Below are positions 55,857 to 64,000 of a DNA stretch of 64,000 nucleotides, one piece after another. This stretch comes from Virgibacillus dokdonensis. Its GTDB lineage: Bacteria > Bacillota > Bacilli > Bacillales > Amphibacillaceae. The notes below the pieces were generated by a model. That model saw only the letters and a program-made list of their open reading frames with translations. It did not search any database and was not told the DNA's origin. Each line of letters opens with the position of its first letter. Position 1 is the stretch's first letter. The position numbers were made by a program, and so were the translations under genes. The DNA is taken from contig NZ_LT745763.1 of assembly GCF_900166595.1 (NCBI RefSeq), positions 917,599 through 981,598 on the forward strand, written 5' to 3'.

Positions 55857-55991
55857 TCAGAGGGGTTGGTTCTGATCATACCTTTGTAGTACGAACGATC
55901 CTAAAGTGATGAGAAAACTTCCAACAATGAAGATCATGACATTCTTTCCCACTTTTAACTCTTCAAAAACCCTTCTAACATCTGTTAACAA
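55857..55991 (-). CDS. Possible small single-pass membrane protein
   Basis: A 44-codon minus-strand frame starting at TTG reads LLTDVRRVFEELKVGKNVM, then IFIVGSFLITLGSFVLQRYD, then QNQPL. It has one clear membrane segment. No good ribosome binding site is seen, so it may instead be the end of a lost gene. The rest of 55702-56161 has no gene. Confidence 0.25.
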   Translation of the reverse strand: MLTDVRRVFEELKVGKNVMIFIVGSFLITLGSFVLQRYDQNQPL

Positions 55992-56161
55992 TATAAAACA
56001 TAGTTTAACAAAATTGTACCAAGTAAACACTTCCATCGCAATATGGATATGTGAAGGAAAAATGACAACTTGTAATAGATTTTGATATGGACAGCTCGGT
56101 TCATTTGTAACGTATATTTCAGTTATCTATTATTTCGTTACAGCAATTCCTGCAGTATCTT

Positions 56162-56827
56162 TTACACCGATTCTTGTGCAGTGAGTAGATCGCAGACTTC
56201 TACTAAACTATCTACTACTCGATACGTTTTGATGTACATTTCTTCATCAGGTTCGACTAAATCAGGTACTACTATACAATTTATGCCTGCTTGATAAGCA
56301 GCTCTTAAACCATTTGGAGAGTCTTCTAGCACCATTGCCAATTCGGGGGTTACATTTGCGCGCTTACATGCTTCAAGGAAAATATCAGGATGAGGTTTTC
56401 CGCGTGTTACTTCATCCCCACTCATATAAAAGTCAAATCTAGCTTTCAAATTTGTCATCGTCAAATAGCGATCAATCGTTTCTAATGAACTAGAAGAGGC
56501 AACACATTTTTTAATCTTTCGTTCATCTAACATATTGAGAAGTTCTGGAACACCTTTCATTATTTTTAAGCCATCGTTTTTTAATACTTTCTCAGATTCA
56601 TAGAGATAGTCTTCCACTATGAGGTTAAAGGAAAATTTTTCCCCGTATACGCTTTTTAATATTTTCTCATCTTCTTGGTTTCCAGCACCAATAATCTTAC
56701 GGTATATGTCTAGTGTTAGGTTATACCCAGCATTTTTCATCGCCTTTTTTAAGGCTTGGAAGGCAATCCGTTCCGTATCAAATAGTAAACCGTCCATATC
56801 AAAAATCATTAATTTTAGTTGATTCAT
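56162..56827 (-). CDS. HAD-superfamily hydrolase (beta-phosphoglucomutase-like)
   Basis: A 221-residue HAD subfamily IA protein. Motif I is FDMDGLLFDTE (nucleophile and acid Asp), motif II VASSSS, motif III Lys in TRGKPHPDIF and motif IV MVLEDSPNG. The alpha-helical cap between motifs I and II fits phosphatases and phosphomutases of small sugar phosphates. The exact substrate is unknown. ATG 56827 follows taggagg on the minus strand. It is monocistronic as far as I can see; the 285 bp upstream have no gene. Confidence 0.88.
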   Translation of the reverse strand: MNQLKLMIFDMDGLLFDTERIAFQALKKAMKNAGYNLTLDIYRKIIGAGNQEDEKILKSVYGEKFSFNLIVEDYLYESEKVLKNDGLKIMKGVPELLNMLDERKIKKCVASSSSLETIDRYLTMTNLKARFDFYMSGDEVTRGKPHPDIFLEACKRANVTPELAMVLEDSPNGLRAAYQAGINCIVVPDLVEPDEEMYIKTYRVVDSLVEVCDLLTAQESV

Positions 56828-57112
56828 TGTATATCCTCCTAAATGAATGTAAAATGTTTGTACTTTATTAGTACTGTTCTTAGTTAGTAATGAAAATACA
56901 CAGACGGAACTTCTGTAGAAAGTGCGTGTATTAATCTTTCAGGTTGATTATTAACGCACTTCAAGTTTAGAAAATCCATGTTTATTATAGCAATGATTAG
57001 AGCAACTAGCTAACATTTGGGTGAAAGGGAGGGGGTGAATAGTAGTATAATAAACATAGCTAACATAGAAGAGATGTCACAAATGATGCTGTGAATTAGG
57101 AGGTATACGTAA

Positions 57113-58012
57113 GTGAAAAAAATTGCGAAGGAAAACTATATTTTGTCAATGTCACCAAAGAACAAGCCTGTTGAAACAGTTTTTTCAGAAGAAACAATTC
57201 TATTTGAAACGTACGATTGTTTTAGTAATGAAATGAAAAGCGAAGACGATTTATTCCACACAGTCGGGTGGGATAAAATTAATCCAGCGACAGGACCGTT
57301 GTTTGTAGAAGACGCCAGACTAGGAGATACATTAAAAGTGGATATATTGGATATTCAAATCGCTAACCAAGGCGTAATGTCCATCACGCCAGAAATGGGG
57401 GCTTTAGCAGGTAGTTTTACTGATGAAAAAACAAAAATTATTCCGATAAATGATGGGAAAGCTATTTTTAATGAAACTTTACATTTACCGATAAAACCTA
57501 TGATTGGGGTTATTGGAACTGCTCCACTTGATGAAGATGTGCCAACAGGAACGCCAAAAGATCACGGTGGAAATATGGATTGTAAACGAATTGGAATAGG
57601 ATCTTCCCTTTATTTACCGGTAAATGTAGAAGGGGCTCTTTTGGCAATGGGAGATGTACACGCAGTTATGGGAGATGGTGAGGTAGTTATTTGTGGATTA
57701 GAGATTGCTGCTGAAATTACAGTTAAAGTTAGCTTGATTAAAGGACAACCTTATCCACTTCCGTTTTTAGCTGATGACAAACATGTGATGACGATAGCGT
57801 CTCGTGAAACGCTAGATGAAGCTTCTAAACAAGCAACGAAACATATGCATACTTTTCTTGTGAATGTACTGAAAATGGAAGCGCATGAAGCAGCAATGTT
57901 TCTATCTGTGGGAGCAGATTTAAAAATTTGCCAAATTGTTGATCCGTTCATGACATCGCGAATGGAACTTCCGGTGTGGGTGCTGGATAAATACGGTTAC
58001 CAACTACTGTAG
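57113..58012 (+). CDS. Acetamidase/formamidase
   Basis: A 299-residue FmdA_AmdA-family protein. Typical stretches are HTVGWDKINPATGPLFVEDA, MGALAGSFTDEKT, GTAPLDEDVPTGTPKDHGGN (with the conserved DHGGN(M)D metal region) and LAMGDVHAVMGDGEVVICGL. Members hydrolyse short amides such as formamide and acetamide to the acid plus ammonia, so nitrogen scavenging is the likely role. GTG 57113 follows taggaggt. Confidence 0.9.
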   Translation: MKKIAKENYILSMSPKNKPVETVFSEETILFETYDCFSNEMKSEDDLFHTVGWDKINPATGPLFVEDARLGDTLKVDILDIQIANQGVMSITPEMGALAGSFTDEKTKIIPINDGKAIFNETLHLPIKPMIGVIGTAPLDEDVPTGTPKDHGGNMDCKRIGIGSSLYLPVNVEGALLAMGDVHAVMGDGEVVICGLEIAAEITVKVSLIKGQPYPLPFLADDKHVMTIASRETLDEASKQATKHMHTFLVNVLKMEAHEAAMFLSVGADLKICQIVDPFMTSRMELPVWVLDKYGYQLL

Positions 58013-58104
58013 AGAATAATTTTTCATGATTTTTATGTGAAGAAGAGGTAGAGAAAAGGAAAAAATAAGCTTACAAAAATTAATGGGTCTTCTTGAGAGA
58101 AATC

Positions 58105-58133
58105 GTAGGGGGAAAACTCCCTAATCCCCCTAC
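58105..58133. terminator. Hairpin after DinB gene
   Basis: gtaggggg pairs with ccccctac around a 13-nt loop. It lies between two convergent genes and may serve both, though the T-runs are weak. Confidence 0.55.
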
Positions 58134-58142
58134 AAGTGCAAG

Positions 58143-58604
58143 TTATTTTCTTTTTGCAGCGATTAAATGAATCGTATGTAACTGACCAGTATGATGGGCT
58201 TCATGGAATGTAGCAACTTTTGCTAGTCCGCCGATTGTATCTTGCCCTAGAAAAGGTTTTTCCAATGGGATAGCAAAATATTCCGTGTCCAGTTTCATAG
58301 CACGCTCCATTTGTTCTTGCAGTTTTTCTCTTAATTCTGCAAGGGATGGGACATTTTCTGGCCAATCAGCAGGTTTTGTACCGTTTCCAAATAGAGAAAT
58401 AAATTCCTCTGGTAAATGCTTTGTTTGGTTTGGGAAACCAAATAGAAATTGCTCCGCGACAGTTAAAATATGTCCGATATGCCAATGTACCGTATTATTT
58501 AGTTCGTCTAATTGTTCGTCAATTAGTGATTCATCTAGTTTATCTAGCTCCATAAACAGCATGTTACGATTCAACGCAAATTGTTCAATTAAATCTTTAC
58601 TCAT
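58143..58604 (-). CDS. DinB-family protein
   Basis: A 153-residue DinB/YfiT-like four-helix protein. The metal-binding His residues sit in TVHWHIGHIL (about residue 40) and TFHEAHHTGQLH (about residue 134). This superfamily includes thiol-dependent S-transferases and proteins of unknown role; damage induction is not implied. ATG 58604 follows aggggga on the minus strand. Confidence 0.85.
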   Translation of the reverse strand: MSKDLIEQFALNRNMLFMELDKLDESLIDEQLDELNNTVHWHIGHILTVAEQFLFGFPNQTKHLPEEFISLFGNGTKPADWPENVPSLAELREKLQEQMERAMKLDTEYFAIPLEKPFLGQDTIGGLAKVATFHEAHHTGQLHTIHLIAAKRK

Positions 58605-58922
58605 TTTTCATCCCCCTAATTGCTCAATTTGAGATTAGTATAACAGAGAAGTTACAAGATGAATAGTTTTATACCTATATATGTATAAGAAATATTGTTT
58701 TAATTTTTTACATTGATTTCATTGTTAATCCCTAAAGTGAATTTAGTAGAAATATAATACTAAATAGTAGCTCGAGGATTTGACACTTAGAGTTATTAGA
58801 CATGTTTCCAGTCTTGAACAGAAGTTTTATGTACCTTAAAGGTAATGGAAGGAAATTGCTGGACATATGGTTTTATGTGCTGTAAGGTAGAAGATAATAA
58901 AAATGATGAATATTTGAAATCG
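58605..58922. other. Leader region before second TPP riboswitch
   Basis: No gene is visible. It must contain the promoter of the thi operon, but I see no single convincing -35/-10 pair. Confidence 0.4.
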
Positions 58923-59014
58923 CTAGGGGTGCCATTTTTAATGGCTGAGATCAACGTACAACGTTGGGACTCTTTGAACCTGAACTGGCTAACAAACCAG
59001 CGGAGGAAAGTGAC
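58923..59014 (+). promoter_or_regulatory. TPP riboswitch (THI element) 2
   Basis: ctaggggtgcc, atggctgagatcaacg, gggactc, gaacctgaactggc and accagcggaggaaagtgac follow the consensus. The 3' end aaagtgac can pair with gtcacttt of the terminator downstream, giving transcriptional control of the thiazole operon by TPP. Confidence 0.95.
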
Positions 59015-59063
59015 TGTAAGGCTATTTTACTGTACATAGTCTTACTTCTATATATGTGCATAC

Positions 59064-59103
59064 ATGTCACTTTTTCCGATGTTGGAGAAAGTGACATTTT
59101 TTG
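59064..59103 (+). terminator. Expression-platform terminator of TPP riboswitch 2
   Basis: atgtcactttttcc pairs with ggagaaagtgacat and is followed by T6. It competes with riboswitch pairing and lies about 100 bp before tenI. Confidence 0.9.
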
Positions 59104-59206
59104 TTCTACCTTTCATGAAAAGCATTCGCTTTTCATGTTAAGATGTGTTGTATAAAAAGACTTCAATTTCTCCATAAAACTGTTTAAACGAATGGGAGGG
59201 GACCTA

Positions 59207-59818
59207 ATGCAATTATATGCGGTAACGAATGGAGAAACGGAAGAGACAAAATTAATCAATACAATACTAGCAATTGCTCCTTTCGTAGATCACATCATTT
59301 TAAGAGAAAAACAGAAATCGAGATTTGAATATTCGCAATTTGTGCAGGAATTAATAAACAGCGGTGCTCCAAAAGAAGTACTTTGTGTTCATACGCATGT
59401 TAAAATTCCGTTTTTAACGGGAGTAAATCAATTGCATATGCCTGAATACTGCACAAATATAGGGGAGATAAAGCGCTTATTTCCCTCTTTAAGAGTGGGG
59501 CGTTCTGTTCACTCTTTGGAAGCGGCAAAATATGCTGAAAATAATGGGGCTGACTATGTGATGTTTGGACATATTTATCAAACAGATAGTAAACCAGGTA
59601 TAAAACCAAGAGGATTATACCAATTGGAACAGATCATTCATGCAATTACAATTCCAGTCATTGCAATTGGTGGGATTACAGGAGATAGAGTATCCGACTT
59701 TAAAGATATTGGGGTAACAGGTGTTGCTGTCATGTCGGGGATTTTTAGTGCATCTTGTCCAAAGACAGCTGCTATGAGCCTACGTAAGGAGGTAGAGAAA
59801 ATTGAAGGATCATTATGA
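59207..59818 (+). CDS. tenI: Thiazole tautomerase
   Basis: A 203-residue TIM-barrel protein of the ThiE/TenI family. Seen are QLYAVTNGE at the start, IILREKQKS, VGRSVHSLEAAKYAENNGAD, FGHIYQTDSKPGI and PVIAIGGITGDRV. The position next to thiO and the diverged ThiE-type phosphate motifs favour TenI, which aromatises the thiazole phosphate tautomer made by ThiG. ATG 59207 lies behind gggagggga. First gene of the riboswitch-controlled operon; it overlaps thiO by 17 bp. Confidence 0.88.
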   Translation: MQLYAVTNGETEETKLINTILAIAPFVDHIILREKQKSRFEYSQFVQELINSGAPKEVLCVHTHVKIPFLTGVNQLHMPEYCTNIGEIKRLFPSLRVGRSVHSLEAAKYAENNGADYVMFGHIYQTDSKPGIKPRGLYQLEQIIHAITIPVIAIGGITGDRVSDFKDIGVTGVAVMSGIFSASCPKTAAMSLRKEVEKIEGSL

Positions 59819-60911
59819 AGTTGTCGTTGTTGGCGGTGGAATTATTGGTCATGCTATTTCGTATCACTTAAATAAAAATAATGTAACTACCCTTGTTGTT
59901 GAAAAACAGCAAAGTGGAAGAAAGGCGACAAATGCAGCCGCCGGAATGTTAGGTGTACATACGGAGAATAGTAATGCAAATGAGTTTTATAAATTTTGTC
60001 AATCTAGTAGAGATATGTATCAGGAATTAAATTGGGAATTGTATCAACTAACATCTATCGATATTCAGTTAGCTTCTGGAGGCATGGTGGAGCTTGCTTT
60101 TTATGAACAGGAAAAACAAGCAATGGAATTAAAGCGACAAGCTTTCCCGAATTTAGAATGGGTGGACCCAAGGCAACTGAAAGCATGGTTTCCCATGTTA
60201 GGTAAAGAAGCGATTGCTGGCATTTACATGGAGACGGATGGGCATGTGGAACCCTCACGAGTTTGTGAAGCTTTTAAACAGGGGGCTATCGCAAAAGGTG
60301 GCAAGGAGAGAGAGGATTGCCATGTGTGGAACATAAACCACGTAGCCAAAACTTTTCACTTGGATACAGATGAAGGTTTGATAACAGCTGAGCGCGTAGT
60401 AATTGCCACAGGGGCTGAGAGTGGGCGATGGTTTACAGCAATGGGGCTAGTTAATCCAATGATACCAGTAAAGGGGGAATGTTTATCAGTTATTTCTAGC
60501 GGTATTCAGTTAAAACAGACACTCTTTTGTAAGGATTTTTACCTTGTACCAAAACGAGATGGTCGCTATGTTATTGGCGCAACTTCCGAACGCTATAATC
60601 AATCGTCCTATGTTTCTGTGGGAGGAATTGAATCTTTGCTAACACATTTTAATACTATTTTTCCATCTTTTCGAAATGCTAGGATAGATTCTTTTTTAAC
60701 AGGTGTGCGACCTGGAACAGAAGATGGGATACCTGTTATTGGAGAGCATCCTTCCTTACCAGGTCTTTATTATGCTACTGGGCATTATCGAAATGGGGTA
60801 TTGTTGGCGCCTGCTACTGCGCAATTAATTGGTGACCTAATAATGAATCAAAACCAAAAAGTTATAGAAAACCTAGTGTCTCCCCAGCGTTTAGCGATGG
60901 TTAATAGCTAA
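59802..60911 (+). CDS. thiO: Glycine oxidase
   Basis: A 369-residue flavoprotein. The dinucleotide loop VVVVGGGIIGHAISYHL opens the protein, AAAGMLGVHTE follows, and the C-terminal end has GVRPGTEDGIPVIGEHPSLP and YYATGHYRNGVLLAPATA, typical of DAAO-fold ThiO. It oxidises glycine to the imine used for thiazole assembly, replacing ThiH in aerobic Bacilli. TTG 59802 lies behind aaggaggt within tenI, so translation is coupled. Confidence 0.92.
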   Translation: MKDHYEVVVVGGGIIGHAISYHLNKNNVTTLVVEKQQSGRKATNAAAGMLGVHTENSNANEFYKFCQSSRDMYQELNWELYQLTSIDIQLASGGMVELAFYEQEKQAMELKRQAFPNLEWVDPRQLKAWFPMLGKEAIAGIYMETDGHVEPSRVCEAFKQGAIAKGGKEREDCHVWNINHVAKTFHLDTDEGLITAERVVIATGAESGRWFTAMGLVNPMIPVKGECLSVISSGIQLKQTLFCKDFYLVPKRDGRYVIGATSERYNQSSYVSVGGIESLLTHFNTIFPSFRNARIDSFLTGVRPGTEDGIPVIGEHPSLPGLYYATGHYRNGVLLAPATAQLIGDLIMNQNQKVIENLVSPQRLAMVNS

Positions 60912-61077
60912 AACCAGAAAAATATTTCCGAAGATACGCACTATTAAGGCGAAGATGTATTTTATAAAAAACTAGCTTCTGGTCAAGTTTTTTTATGGGG
61001 AGTCTACATTTTGCTAGAATGATGATTCCATAGCTTTATCGTTTTCTATATTGTTAAAAAAGAGAGGAGGATATGGT

Positions 61078-61281
61078 ATGGAACTGCATGTGAATGGAGA
61101 GACATTGCATTTTGCCAAAGAGACGATGACAATGCTTGATTTGTTGGAAGCTTATGACATACAAGAAAAAGTAGCAGCAGTAGAAAAAAATAAAGAAATT
61201 ATTGGCAAAAAAGATTATCCACAGACGATTTTGGAAGACGGAGATAGAATTGAAATTGTTCATTTTGTAGGAGGAGGTTAA
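61078..61281 (+). CDS. thiS: ThiS sulfur carrier protein
   Basis: A 67-residue ubiquitin-like carrier beginning MELHVNGETLHF and ending VHFVGGG, with the C-terminal Gly-Gly that ThiF adenylates and that carries the thiocarboxylate. ATG 61078 follows gaggagg; an upstream in-frame start at 61051 would place the RBS inside the gene. It lies between thiO and thiG. Confidence 0.93.
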   Translation: MELHVNGETLHFAKETMTMLDLLEAYDIQEKVAAVEKNKEIIGKKDYPQTILEDGDRIEIVHFVGGG

Positions 61282-61284
61282 CCA

Positions 61285-62049
61285 ATGTTACAAATCGGAG
61301 AGCGAACATTTGCATCTAGATTATTGTTAGGTACGGGAAAATATCCAAGTTTCCAAGTACAAAAAGAAGCCGTAAATATATCAAAAGCAGAAATTCTAAC
61401 CTTTGCTGTTAGAAGAATGAATATTTTTGACACAAAAGAACCAAATTTATTGGAAGAATTAGATTTAAAGAAATATACCTTATTGCCGAATACAGCTGGA
61501 GCTAAAACGGCAGAAGAAGCAGTGCGGATCGCACGTTTAGCAAAAGCATCTGAACTCTGTGATATGATTAAGGTAGAGATAATTGGATGTGATAAAACAT
61601 TATTACCAGACCCATTTGAAACAATGAAAGCATCTAAGCTGTTACTTGAGGAAGGTTTTACCGTTTTAACGTACACATCGGATGATGTCGTATTAGCAAG
61701 ACAGTTAGAAGAAGCTGGTGTACACGCAATCATGCCTGGCGCTTCTCCAATTGGCTCTGGGCAAGGAGTAATAAATCCGCTAAATTTGCAATTTATTATT
61801 GAGCAATCGAATGTTCCTGTTATTGTTGATGCGGGGATTGGAGCAGCAAGTGATGCTAGTTATGCCATGGAATTAGGCGCTGACGGAATATTATTAAATA
61901 CGGCTGTATCTGGAGCGGATGATCCGGTTAAAATGGCAAAGGCGATGAAACTTGCGGTTGAATCAGGGCGATTAAGTTATGAAGCAGGAAGAATACCGAA
62001 AAAAACATATGCAACCAAAAGTAGTCCAGATACGGCGATGATAGAATGA
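61285..62049 (+). CDS. thiG: Thiazole synthase
   Basis: A 254-residue TIM-barrel enzyme. Visible are [13 protein letters not shown], the Schiff-base Lys in [31 protein letters not shown] and [20 protein letters not shown]. It condenses 1-deoxyxylulose-5-phosphate, dehydroglycine and ThiS thiocarboxylate into the thiazole phosphate. One change stands out: [11 protein letters not shown] fits the consensus VTVAxRR loop. It starts 3 bp after thiS and overlaps thiF by 4 bp. Confidence 0.95.
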   Translation: MLQIGERTFASRLLLGTGKYPSFQVQKEAVNISKAEILTFAVRRMNIFDTKEPNLLEELDLKKYTLLPNTAGAKTAEEAVRIARLAKASELCDMIKVEIIGCDKTLLPDPFETMKASKLLLEEGFTVLTYTSDDVVLARQLEEAGVHAIMPGASPIGSGQGVINPLNLQFIIEQSNVPVIVDAGIGAASDASYAMELGADGILLNTAVSGADDPVKMAKAMKLAVESGRLSYEAGRIPKKTYATKSSPDTAMIE

Positions 62050-63065
62050 TAAAACAGCGTTATTCACGACAAGAGTTATTTGCTCCAATTGGAACAGAGG
62101 GCCAACAAAAACTAGCTAATAAGCATGTCGTTATTGTTGGAGCTGGTGCATTAGGAAGTGCAAATGGGGAAATGTTAGCTCGTGCTGGTGTTGGGAAAAT
62201 CACCATCATTGACCGCGATTATGTGGAGTGGAGTAATTTAAGTAGACAACAGTTGTTTACAGAAGAAGATGCAGCGCACGCTCATACGAAAGCTAAAGCG
62301 GCATCTAGGCGGTTACAAGCAATTAACGGATCCATTAGGATTGAAGGGGTTGTTGAAGAATTTGCAGCCGAAACCGCAGAAGCACTCATGGAGTATGCTG
62401 ATTTTGTAATTGATGGAACGGATAATTTCAATACGCGGTTTATTATTAATGATGCTTGTGCCAAATGGCGTGTACCTTGGGTATATGGAGGATGTTTAAC
62501 GAGTTATGGCATTGTTTTAGCCATTATGCCTGGGAAATCGCCTTGTCTACAATGTTTAATTGATCAAATTCCGCAGCAAGGGAGAACCTGTGATACGGTG
62601 GGAGTGATTGCTCCGGCTGTTCAAATTACCGCGGCATATCAAACGGCAGAATGCTTGAAATATTTAACCGGACACGAAATGTCGCAAGAACTGCTTAATT
62701 TTGATGTTTGGGAACGAAAGCATGTATCAGTGAATGTAAGTTCGTTAATCAATCCGCATTGTCCGTCTTGCTCAACGAAGGCAACGTACCCATTTTTAAT
62801 GAAACAACAAGGAATACAGACAGCCGTTCTTTGCGGAAGGGACACGGTGCAAGTACGCCCTGCACAAACCAATAAATTGTCTATTCCTTCCTTAGCGAAA
62901 CAGTTAAAACCGTTTTCAGATTCGATGAAAGATAATGGGGAATTATTAATTTTTACGATTAAAAAAAACCGTTTTGTTGTGTTTAAAGATGGTCGAACAT
63001 TAATTCACGGAGTAAGTGACGTAGATCAAGCTAAAAAGTTATATCAGCGTTATATTGGAGCTTAA
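62046..63065 (+). CDS. thiF: ThiF/MoeB-type adenylyltransferase
   Basis: A 339-residue E1-like protein. The nucleotide loop is [20 protein letters not shown], followed by [26 protein letters not shown] and the zinc pairs CLQCL and CPSC. It adenylates the ThiS C terminus before sulfur transfer. No rhodanese domain is evident at the C terminus, which is about 80 residues of unclear function. Last gene of the thi operon; thiC, thiD, thiE and thiM are not in the window. Confidence 0.92.
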   Translation: MIKQRYSRQELFAPIGTEGQQKLANKHVVIVGAGALGSANGEMLARAGVGKITIIDRDYVEWSNLSRQQLFTEEDAAHAHTKAKAASRRLQAINGSIRIEGVVEEFAAETAEALMEYADFVIDGTDNFNTRFIINDACAKWRVPWVYGGCLTSYGIVLAIMPGKSPCLQCLIDQIPQQGRTCDTVGVIAPAVQITAAYQTAECLKYLTGHEMSQELLNFDVWERKHVSVNVSSLINPHCPSCSTKATYPFLMKQQGIQTAVLCGRDTVQVRPAQTNKLSIPSLAKQLKPFSDSMKDNGELLIFTIKKNRFVVFKDGRTLIHGVSDVDQAKKLYQRYIGA

Positions 63066-63212
63066 AAGATAAGCCCCCTGACATTGTTGCTTCGTTATTG
63101 AATAATTGAATGCGACTTAAGAGATGACAGGAAAAAGATGGAATCATTTTTGGCCAACTTGTATGAACAGGATTAATGCTGTGTTTCATATAGAACAACC
63201 TTTAAATGAAGG

Positions 63213-63265
63213 AAAAGGAGCTGTCGCAAAATGCATATTATGCATTTGCTGACAGCTCCTTTTTA
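63213..63265. terminator. Long hairpin: terminator and/or IS1182 end
   Basis: aaaaggagctgtcgcaaaa pairs with tttgctgacagctccttttt, with an inner atgcat palindrome. It fits a terminator for the thi operon. It also looks like the terminal repeat of an IS1182-type element, whose transposase lies about 110 bp to the right. 63066-63371 has no gene. Confidence 0.7.
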
Positions 63266-63371
63266 TATATGAGATTGCTCGTTTTAAGATGCATTATTTT
63301 ATTTATGGTGATAAAAGGAAATTTAATCGGTTTTTGACGCACTTAAATAAGCCTCGCCTTTTTTTATTTTT

Positions 63372-64000
63372 TTAAGCTGTCTTTAATGGATGATAATAGA
63401 GGTTTAGGCGATTAGCTTGGATTTTCGTATGTATTTTATTGAGATTATAACCAAATGCCAGGATTAAAAGTTCGTTTCGTACATTACCTGTTCCTCGCGT
63501 ACGAAACTTCTTCAGATGATAATCTTCCTTCAGTACGCCGAACGTTCCTTCCACTTGAATGGAACGATTCATACGGTACAGTGTGCCTGTTTCTGTTAGA
63601 ATATTTTCTTGCGCTGTTTCCCGGTATGCCAGAAATTCCTTGGCTACATGCAGTTGGCGATTCCCTTTCGCTTTTGTACATTTTTCTTTGAGCGGACAAC
63701 CTGTACAATCTTCACATTCGTAGACGGTTACCTTAGATTGATAGCCAGTCTGCGAGGTTCGCGTGTAGTTTCTAATGGCATGCAGCTGCTGGTTATTGGC
63801 ACAGGTATAGGTATCTGTGCTTTTATCATAAGCCATGTTTTCTCGGTGTCTGATGTCCTTTTTGAAAGAAGCTTTTTTCTTGCGTTCATGATTTTGCGGC
63901 TTGATATAGGCCGTCTGTTTTTGCTTCTTTAAATACACGTAATTTTCTTCGCTTTCATATCCAGAATCTGCGACGATGTTGCGATAGGTAAAGGGAAGAT
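63372..64000 (-). CDS. IS1182-family transposase, C-terminal part (runs off window)
   Basis: The minus-strand frame is open from the window edge to the stop at 63372. It contains VADSGYESEENYVYLKKQ (a catalytic Asp region), the Cys cluster CEDCTGCPLKEKCTKA, and IQVEGTFGVLKEDYHLKKFR with the catalytic Glu, then GYNLNKIH at the end. These are typical of IS1182-family DDE transposases. The first half lies beyond 64000, so I cannot say whether it is intact. The element adjoins the thi operon. Confidence 0.88.
   Translation of the reverse strand, partial: LPFTYRNIVADSGYESEENYVYLKKQKQTAYIKPQNHERKKKASFKKDIRHRENMAYDKSTDTYTCANNQQLHAIRNYTRTSQTGYQSKVTVYECEDCTGCPLKEKCTKAKGNRQLHVAKEFLAYRETAQENILTETGTLYRMNRSIQVEGTFGVLKEDYHLKKFRTRGTGNVRNELLILAFGYNLNKIHTKIQANRLNLYYHPLKTA

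Noticed and set aside
58143..58604. Link of the DinB protein to DNA damage or to the cluster
   Set aside because: The family name is historical; there is no LexA box by eye and no proximity to the cluster.
1..64000. CRISPR arrays, tRNA and rRNA genes
   Set aside because: I saw no regularly spaced repeats, tRNA cloverleaf or rRNA sequence. Very short tRNA-like sequences could still be missed by eye.

Overview
The window looks like a low-GC Gram-positive chromosome of the Bacillaceae type. Evidence is the AT-rich sequence, strong GGAGG-type ribosome binding sites with frequent TTG/GTG starts, PyrR- and TPP-controlled leaders, and proteins very like Bacillus families (KamA/YodO-like aminomutase, SCO1, TenI/ThiO/ThiS/ThiG/ThiF, SEC-C and DUF4317 proteins). 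The genus cannot be fixed from this sequence alone.

Layout. 1-4.4 kb is a decayed accessory zone: a broken P-loop kinase, one intact and one broken GNAT acetyltransferase, a phosphoesterase/VOC chimera, a PlsY-type acyltransferase and an IS4-type transposase stump. A short degenerate repeat sits at several gene borders there. 4.4-7.5 kb holds an amidohydrolase and a sodium:solute symporter. 7.5-8.2 kb has no gene but holds a GC-rich structured island. 8.2-11.5 kb carries an MFS exporter and an SgrR-like regulator on the minus strand.

11.7-40.3 kb is the centrepiece: a hybrid trans-AT polyketide / nonribosomal peptide gene cluster that I do not recognise. Order: Sfp-type PPTase; KS-ACP-C-A(Asn; methyltransferase inserted)-PCP-E; an IS256 insertion with an 8-bp target duplication; KS-KR(degenerate)-ACP; a stand-alone acyltransferase; A(Leu)-PCP-C-A(Ser-like)-PCP; C-A(basic, Orn/Lys-like)-PCP; a type II thioesterase; a lysine 2,3-aminomutase; a SAM methyltransferase; a decayed VOC/epimerase relic; an acyl-CoA carboxyltransferase beta chain. 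A working hypothesis is that the PPTase arms the carriers, the lone acyltransferase loads both AT-less PKS modules, the protein lacking a starting C domain (26.9 kb) begins with Leu, and the aminomutase supplies beta-lysine. A possible order is Leu, Ser-like, two ketide units, (N-methyl-)D-Asn, basic residue.

40.5-49.2 kb is mostly ordinary: a MarR/DUF3147 pair, SEC-C and DUF4317 proteins, a YkuE-like phosphoesterase, a PhzF-like protein and a GNAT, with several gene relics. A second copy of a structured ~140-nt repeat, first seen inside the cluster, lies at 42.1 kb. 49.4-52.2 kb is codB-codA behind a PyrR-type attenuator. 52.2-54.4 kb is a TPP riboswitch followed by galactitol-type PTS IIC and IIB genes, an unusual pairing. 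54.5-58.6 kb holds an amidase relic, an SCO1 lipoprotein, a HAD phosphatase, an acetamidase/formamidase and a DinB protein. 58.9-63.1 kb is the thiazole operon tenI-thiO-thiS-thiG-thiF behind a second TPP riboswitch. The window ends inside an IS1182-type transposase.
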